A DNA stretch of 5,451 bases from Chloroflexota bacterium (GTDB lineage Bacteria > Chloroflexota > Anaerolineae > B4-G1). Below, piece after piece: positions 1 through 3,396 of this stretch (position 1 is its first letter; every line of letters begins with the position of its first letter). The stretch lies in the NCBI GenBank assembly GCA_024232355.1, contig JAAEPW010000378.1, forward strand, positions 1 through 5,451, read 5' to 3'. The notes under the pieces are model-generated. The model was not told where the DNA came from. It did no database searches and worked only from the letters and a program-made list of their open reading frames with translations. The position numbers and the translations under genes are program-made.

Positions 1-88
1 GCTTTTCATTCTCGCTGCCTCCCTGTTTTCGTTTTGCCGACCTTCCGTTGGCAATTCTACATCAGTTTGGCTGTGACAACCAGGTCCT

Positions 89-700
89 TTGCTTATCTGC
101 CCCGCTTTCTTTTCCCTTCCTGGATTAATTCAAGAGTCTCTCTATCGGGCTTTTGTGACCGTCGTCGTGGCAAAGATGGACATGGTGGATGATTCGTCTG
201 GCGTGATCGGCGGGTTGTGTCAGCAGGTATTTGAAGGCTACGTGAAGATGGACCGGACTGCGCTCGATATGCCCCTAGAAATCCTCCTCCAAGACTTTGT
301 AGAGCTGATGGTTTGGGAGGACTATGCCTTGACCGATACCGGAAAGCCCATCTTTTTCGCCGAACTTGCAACGCACGAGGGCCCGCTCGTCGAATCTATT
401 CTACGAGAACAATGGGACGAATTGCGCGATCTCGAGTTGGATTATCAGGCGGAAGAGGCATTGACCATGCTGGGAGTGCTCTATCAAGGGCAACTGATGT
501 TCGATCAATTCGTCCCTATGGCCAAGGTGATGGGTACCCGCGCCTGGCAGCGCATCACCACAATGTCAGAGACAGCCGAAGAACATGGCCACTATGATCT
601 CGCAGTGGCTATCTACAGAGCGTGTTTGGGACCTGGGTCTCACGAAAAGCTCCTGCGCAAAAAGTATCAAGAACTCGAGAGCAGACTCGCTTCGACTTGA
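89..700 (+). CDS. Hypothetical helical protein, possibly 5'-truncated
   Basis: I do not recognise this protein. The frame is open from a TTG at 89 (in-frame stop at 74-76) to TGA at 698-700. The first 29 residues from the TTG do not resemble the rest and no Shine-Dalgarno site precedes the TTG; in-frame ATGs at 176 and 182 are the likelier starts, giving about 172-174 residues, but neither has a clear ribosome site. From residue 30 the product is acidic, rich in Leu, Glu and Asp, and predicted almost wholly helical, with no signal peptide or membrane segment. The C-terminal stretch around EEHGHYDLAVAIYRACL, followed by a basic helix (KLLRKKYQEL), looks like a TPR-type helix pair. That could make it the tail of a larger helical-repeat protein whose 5' part has been lost. 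It lies 123 bp upstream of a decayed Roco gene on the same strand. Composition supports real coding; function is unknown. Confidence 0.55.
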   Translation: MLICPAFFSLPGLIQESLYRAFVTVVVAKMDMVDDSSGVIGGLCQQVFEGYVKMDRTALDMPLEILLQDFVELMVWEDYALTDTGKPIFFAELATHEGPLVESILREQWDELRDLELDYQAEEALTMLGVLYQGQLMFDQFVPMAKVMGTRAWQRITTMSETAEEHGHYDLAVAIYRACLGPGSHEKLLRKKYQELESRLAST

Positions 701-811
701 CCACGAGCCAAGGCCATCAGCGACAACACTGGAGTAAAAGATGGTGTCCATTTCAAGTCAGACAAGGCCCAAGCACTCATCTCACGTTTTATGTTTCACA
801 CCTTACATCAC

Positions 812-817
812 AAGGAG
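812..817 (+). promoter_or_regulatory. Shine-Dalgarno site of the Roco remnant
   Basis: AAGGAG sits six bases before the ATG at 824. This is a near-ideal ribosome site and it decides the start. It directs translation into the frame of the ATG at 824, not the frame that holds the leucine-rich repeats, so the original start of the gene is now out of frame with its body. Confidence 0.7.
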
Positions 818-823
818 CGCCCA

Positions 824-1197
824 ATGGACCAACAAGAACTCTTAAACCTGATCAAAACCGCCGCCCGCTGGCGGCCCTGCCCCCAGAGATCGGACAACTG
901 ACCCGACTCCAATCCCTCATCCTCAGCGACACTCACCTATCAGCCATCCCCCCAGAGATCGGCCAGTTGACCCAGTTGCAATCCCTCAAACTCACCTACA
1001 ATCAACTGACCGCCCTCCCACCAGCGATCAGTCAACTGACCAACCTGTACACACTCGAGTTGTGCGGTAACCTCATCCCCATTCCCCCCAAGATCATAGC
1101 CAAAACCCGTAATCCCCAAATCATCATCCACACTTTTCTGGACTTTCTCGCCGAACAAAGCCATCCTCTCCAAGGAAAAACGGCACTTGCAGGATAG
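824..1197 (+). pseudogene. Decayed Roco (LRR-Roc-COR) protein gene, LRR part only
   Basis: The ATG at 824 opens with MDQQELLNLIKTAAR, which matches the short helical N-terminus usual in bacterial Roco proteins, but that frame stops after about 25 codons. The homologous body continues in another frame from 868, so a deletion that is not a multiple of three lies near 862-868. The body holds LRR units starting at 868, 937, 1006 and 1075, each exactly 69 bp (23 residues), with the pattern LxxLPPEIGQLTxLQSLxLxxN. The last unit runs into IPPKIIAKTRNPQIIIHTFLDFLAEQSHPL; in intact family members, as I recall them, such a linker leads directly into the Roc GTPase P-loop. Here the frame ends at TAG 1195-1197 after LQGKTALAG, so Roc, COR and anything beyond are absent. 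The LRR frame is formally open from an ATG at 622 that overlaps the upstream gene, but that extension looks nothing like protein. Intact relatives are intracellular GTPases with LRR sensors; this copy should have no GTPase activity. A sequencing indel could explain the frame break, but not the missing GTPase domain. Confidence 0.75.
868..1074 (+). repeat. Three tandem 69-bp leucine-rich repeat units
   Basis: Three complete 23-codon LRR units begin at 868, 937 and 1006, with a degenerate fourth at 1075. The core CCAGAGATCGG.CA..TGACCC is nearly the same in units 1 and 2, and unit 3 is more diverged (PPAISQLTN). The exact 69-bp spacing shows the region is intact in itself; the damage lies at its two edges. 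Confidence 0.8.
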
Positions 1198-1376
1198 AGC
1201 GCGTGGGCGACAGACCAAATCGGTGGGTAGCGTTGTCTGTGGCCACAAGCGGAGAGGTGACCGCTGCTGCTGGGTTGGCCTTGTTGCGGTGATTGCTGGT
1301 TTGGGAGTGGTGCCCCTTGCCTCCACCCCATTGCTCACCACCACTGAAAGAGTACCAATTCCTCGACCCACCTCGC

Positions 1377-1393
1377 TTTCTCACTGTGAGAAA
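1377..1393. repeat. 17-bp perfect palindrome
   Basis: TTTCTCAC-T-GTGAGAAA is a perfect 8-bp inverted repeat around one central base. The one-base centre does not suit an RNA hairpin and suggests a dimeric protein-binding site at the DNA level. No gene start lies close downstream (the next is about 420 bp away), so a regulatory role is uncertain. Confidence 0.5.
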
Positions 1394-1429
1394 TCCTGGT
1401 AATGAACCTCGTGCAAGGTGATGGAATGC

Positions 1430-1499
1430 GGGGGGGAGTTGGCGGTGGTGGGAGGTGGTTTGCTGTGGTGGAGGCGGGGGAAGGAACGTTGTGGTGGGA
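1430..1499 (+). repeat. G-rich, strand-asymmetric tract
   Basis: About 70 bases rich in G and nearly free of C on the plus strand. There is a run of seven G at 1430-1436, further runs of three or more near 1450, 1476 and 1496, and many GG pairs between them. The G-run spacing could allow G-quadruplex structures in the plus strand or its transcript. It explains the Pro-rich open frames on the other strand. Confidence 0.5.
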
Positions 1500-1596
1500 C
1501 ACTAGCCAAAATGGGAGAATTGTGCTCAGGTGCAGAATGGATGTGCTTTTCGGCCAGCACAGCTCCAAAGTTACTCAACCGGCTCTAGTTCCGTAA

Positions 1597-1627
1597 ACTA
1601 GCAAGGGATTTACCGATGCACTAGCAA
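1597..1627 (+). repeat. ACTAGCAA direct repeat at the -35 region
   Basis: ACTAGCAA occurs at 1597-1604 and again at 1620-1627, 23 bp apart start to start, or roughly two helical turns. The second copy covers the weak -35 element. The tetramer CTAG is generally scarce in bacterial genomes, which makes the pair more notable. This arrangement suits binding of a regulator to one face of the DNA, by inference only. Confidence 0.45.
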
Positions 1628-1650
1628 AACCCAGCGCATTGTGCTATAAT
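1622..1650 (+). promoter_or_regulatory. Extended -10 promoter of the CSLREA lipoprotein gene
   Basis: A perfect TATAAT at 1645-1650 is preceded by TGC at 1642-1644, giving an extended -10 element. The -35 position at 17-bp spacing holds TAGCAA (1622-1627), a poor match to TTGACA, as is common for extended -10 promoters or those needing an activator. Transcription would start near 1657 and leave a leader of about 155 bases. An ACTAGCAA direct repeat overlaps the -35 position. Confidence 0.6.
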
Positions 1651-1719
1651 CACGGGCATCCTGGCACCTGCACTTTGTTTTTGAGGCTGCAACAGGAATA
1701 GTCTGGCTGTTAACACGCT

Positions 1720-1742
1720 TTTGGAATATTTTTTCTTCCAAA
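1720..1742 (+). repeat. Hairpin in the 5' leader
   Basis: TTTGGAA at 1720-1726 pairs with TTCCAAA at 1736-1742 across a nine-base, T-rich loop, inside the predicted leader of the lipoprotein mRNA. The stem is A/T-rich and not followed by a U-tract, so it is not a standard terminator. It may shape the leader, but the evidence is only the pairing. Confidence 0.3.
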
Positions 1743-1811
1743 CTCCCATACTTGTTCAATGTTTTTGGACTCGTTAACTCGAGATGGAAGGGTGGAGGAG
1801 TGCCAAAGGAA

Positions 1812-3164
1812 ATGACGCCGACAAGAAAGCAATACTCCAAGGGAACCGACAAACCCCCATCTTTGCTAGTGCATCATCAATGTGGATACAAATTTCTGGT
1901 GGCGCTGGTTGCCGTGCTGATGGTCAGTTGCACGGCTACTGGGGAGCCGACCATCAGCGCAGAACCCACTCAACGCGCCGCGCCAGCAGTCGAACCGTTA
2001 CCCACGGCAACACCCACGCCAGTGCCGGAACCCACCGCGACGGCGTTAGCGTCTATCATTGTTACCACCACCGACGACGAGTACAACACTGACGGCGATT
2101 GCTCCCTGCGCGAAGCGATCATCGCTGCTAACAGCGATGCGCCCGTGGACGCTTGCCTTGCTGGCCACGGCGACGACACCATCACCCTGCCCTCCGGTAC
2201 CTATGCCCTGGGCTTGATGGGGGTTGACGAGGATCAGGCCGCCAGCGGCGACCTGGACGTCACCACCAACCTGACCCTCCAGGGCACTGGCACTGAGCAG
2301 ACCACCGTGGACGGGGCGGGAATTGACCGCGTGTTTCACGTGCTGCCAGAGGGCGTACTGACCCTCAAAGGGATCACTGTCAGCGGCGGAAACACCGTTG
2401 GGGAAGCCGGTGAACAAGTCCAAGAACAGGGCGGCGGCGGCATCTTTAACCAGGGCGCCTTGTACCTCGCCGATTGCGTGCTGACCGGCAATGCAGCCCA
2501 ACGCGGCGGCGGCCTGTACAACCTCGGCGCGGCGACGATGGCAGGCTGTACCATTTCTAATCACAACGCCAGTAATGGTGGTGGCGGCATCAACAATCGT
2601 GGCACACTGATCATCAACGATAGCACTATCACCGCTAATACCACCCCGAGACACGGCGGCGGCATTCACACTCGCGGCGCGCTGACCATCACCTATAGCT
2701 CTATCACCGGCAACGTGGCCGACAAGAGCGGCGGCGGCATCCGTACCCGGAATGAGGCCACTGTCTCCCTGACCGGCGTGACGCTGGCCGACAACCGCGC
2801 CGGCGAGAACGGCGGCGGGATCAGCAATGCCGGGCTGCTCACCATCGCCCAATCCGGCATCAGAGGCAACAGCGCCGCGGGCAGCGGCGGCGGCATCGAG
2901 AATGAGGCCCAGGTCGAGTTGACAGACGTGACCATCACTGGCAACACTGCCGACGCCGACGGCGATGGCGAGGGGAACGGTGGCGGCTTTTATAACGGGA
3001 CTCTTGGCGCGATCCAGGTACAAAGCAGCGCCCTCGACGGGAACTATGACCTCTCCGGGGTCGGAGAGGTCCATCCCGACTGTTCGAATGATGGCGGGAG
3101 CGTCATTGACCTGGGCGGCTTTCAGATCGAGAACCCTGTTGGTTGCGATTTCGCCGGGAACTAG
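1812..3164 (+). CDS. CSLREA-motif right-handed beta-helix lipoprotein
   Basis: A putative secreted, membrane-anchored protein of about 450 residues. From the ATG at 1812, a basic n-region (RKQYSKGTDK) leads to a hydrophobic stretch FLVALVAVLMVSC, with Cys40 in a lipobox-like position. Residues 62-78 form a Pro/Thr linker. The CSLREA motif is at 97-102, preceded by IIVTTTDDEYNTDGD, and the rest is a right-handed beta-helix. Eight turns of GGG-x-x-N type (GGGIFN, GGGLYN, GGGINN, GGGIHT, GGGIRT, GGGISN, GGGIEN, GGGFYN) recur every 24-27 residues between 2430 and 2997. The final turn carries an Asp-rich insert. The C-terminus (HPDCSNDGGSVIDLGGFQIENPVGCDF) is a typical closing cap of these proteins. 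The start is not certain: GTG 1800 (GGAAGGG seven bases upstream) and TTG 1752 are in frame. The family occurs widely in environmental bacteria; binding partner and enzymatic activity are unknown, and I see no lyase catalytic motif. Confidence 0.92.
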   Translation: MTPTRKQYSKGTDKPPSLLVHHQCGYKFLVALVAVLMVSCTATGEPTISAEPTQRAAPAVEPLPTATPTPVPEPTATALASIIVTTTDDEYNTDGDCSLREAIIAANSDAPVDACLAGHGDDTITLPSGTYALGLMGVDEDQAASGDLDVTTNLTLQGTGTEQTTVDGAGIDRVFHVLPEGVLTLKGITVSGGNTVGEAGEQVQEQGGGGIFNQGALYLADCVLTGNAAQRGGGLYNLGAATMAGCTISNHNASNGGGGINNRGTLIINDSTITANTTPRHGGGIHTRGALTITYSSITGNVADKSGGGIRTRNEATVSLTGVTLADNRAGENGGGISNAGLLTIAQSGIRGNSAAGSGGGIENEAQVELTDVTITGNTADADGDGEGNGGGFYNGTLGAIQVQSSALDGNYDLSGVGEVHPDCSNDGGSVIDLGGFQIENPVGCDFAGN

Positions 3165-3167
3165 TGG

Positions 3168-3197
3168 GGCCATTTGCTACGGATATGGCCATTGTTT
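3168..3197 (+). terminator. Possible weak terminator after the lipoprotein gene
   Basis: GGCCAT at 3168-3173 pairs with ATGGCC at 3185-3190 around an 11-base loop, followed by the moderately T-rich ATTGTTT. It starts three bases after the stop codon, which is the right place. The stem is only six pairs and the T-tract is interrupted, so the call is weak. Confidence 0.35.
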
Positions 3198-3225
3198 ACA
3201 TTTGAGAGATAGCTACAAGCATACC

Positions 3226-3240
3226 AGAAACCCGGTTTCT
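3226..3240. repeat. AGAAACC-C-GGTTTCT palindrome with degenerate second copy
   Basis: AGAAACC at 3226-3232 and GGTTTCT at 3234-3240 form a perfect seven-base inverted repeat around one C. A partial copy in direct orientation (ACCCAGTTTCTT) follows at 3261-3272. Similar AGAAACC/GGTTTCT palindromes are, as I recall, dispersed between genes in several Chloroflexota and cyanobacterial genomes. That recollection is not verified here. It could be a small dispersed intergenic repeat. Confidence 0.5.
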
Positions 3241-3300
3241 CTGTAAGCAAAAGTGGCAAGACCCAGTTTCTTCCCGCTGACTGAACTGTATGGAGGCTAG

Positions 3301-3329
3301 TTGCACAAATAAAAAGGGGGGTGTATGAA
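3301..3329 (+). promoter_or_regulatory. Candidate promoter of the delta-60 protein gene
   Basis: TTGCAC at 3301-3306 and TATGAA at 3324-3329 are separated by 17 bases. Each is only a moderate match to the -35 and -10 consensus. The site lies about 70 bp before the start codon and would give a short leader. With the palindrome and weak terminator upstream, it suggests the two surface-protein genes are transcribed separately. Confidence 0.35.
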
Positions 3330-3384
3330 CAAGTGATCTTGGCAAATCAAGCAAACCATCAACTGCACGCAATCTATGAACGTA

Positions 3385-3390
3385 AAGGAG
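3385..3390 (+). promoter_or_regulatory. Shine-Dalgarno site of the delta-60 protein gene
   Basis: AAGGAG lies six bases before the ATG at 3397 and fixes this start over the ATG four codons later (3409). Confidence 0.8.
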
Positions 3391-3396
3391 AATATA

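Larger units (their letters stand above)
1198..1590. other. Stretch without a convincing gene
   Basis: Short open frames exist on both strands here, but none has a ribosome site, a recognisable motif or protein-like composition. Those on the minus strand are rich in Pro and Ser because they read the complement of a G-rich tract. On the plus strand, a hydrophobic run (AVIAGLGVVPLASTPLL) around 1280-1340 could be a relic of a membrane segment, but nothing supports it. The stretch could be eroded remains of the missing 3' part of the Roco gene, yet I find no Roc or COR motif in any frame. It contains the palindrome at 1377-1393 and the G-rich tract at 1430-1499. Confidence 0.5.
1615..1875. repeat. 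14-bp inverted repeat bracketing promoter and gene start
   Basis: GATGCACTAGCAAA at 1615-1628 is the exact reverse complement of the 14 bases at 1862-1875. The match does not extend further at either end. The left arm overlaps the -35 position; the right arm lies in the codons of the signal-peptide n-region. No target-site duplication is visible outside the arms. It could be an operator pair for DNA looping, the ends of a small non-autonomous element, or chance. Confidence 0.45.

Noticed and set aside
93..371. Basic open frame on the minus strand opposite the first gene
   Set aside because: Arg/Ser-rich antisense translation with no motif, consistent with a shadow of the plus-strand frame.
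622..867. Upstream extension of the LRR frame as a longer intact protein beginning at ATG 622
   Set aside because: It overlaps the preceding gene, has no ribosome site, and its composition is unlike protein. The genuine start (AAGGAG then ATG 824) is in another frame.
1402..1596. Small Gly-rich open frame (64 codons) on the plus strand
   Set aside because: It arises from the G-rich tract, lacks a ribosome site and has no recognisable motif.
2046..3173. Long open frame (375 codons) on the minus strand opposite the beta-helix lipoprotein gene
   Set aside because: It is the complement of GC-rich codons in a clearly real gene. Its translation is low-complexity Ala/Val/Asp with no motif, and there is no ribosome site.
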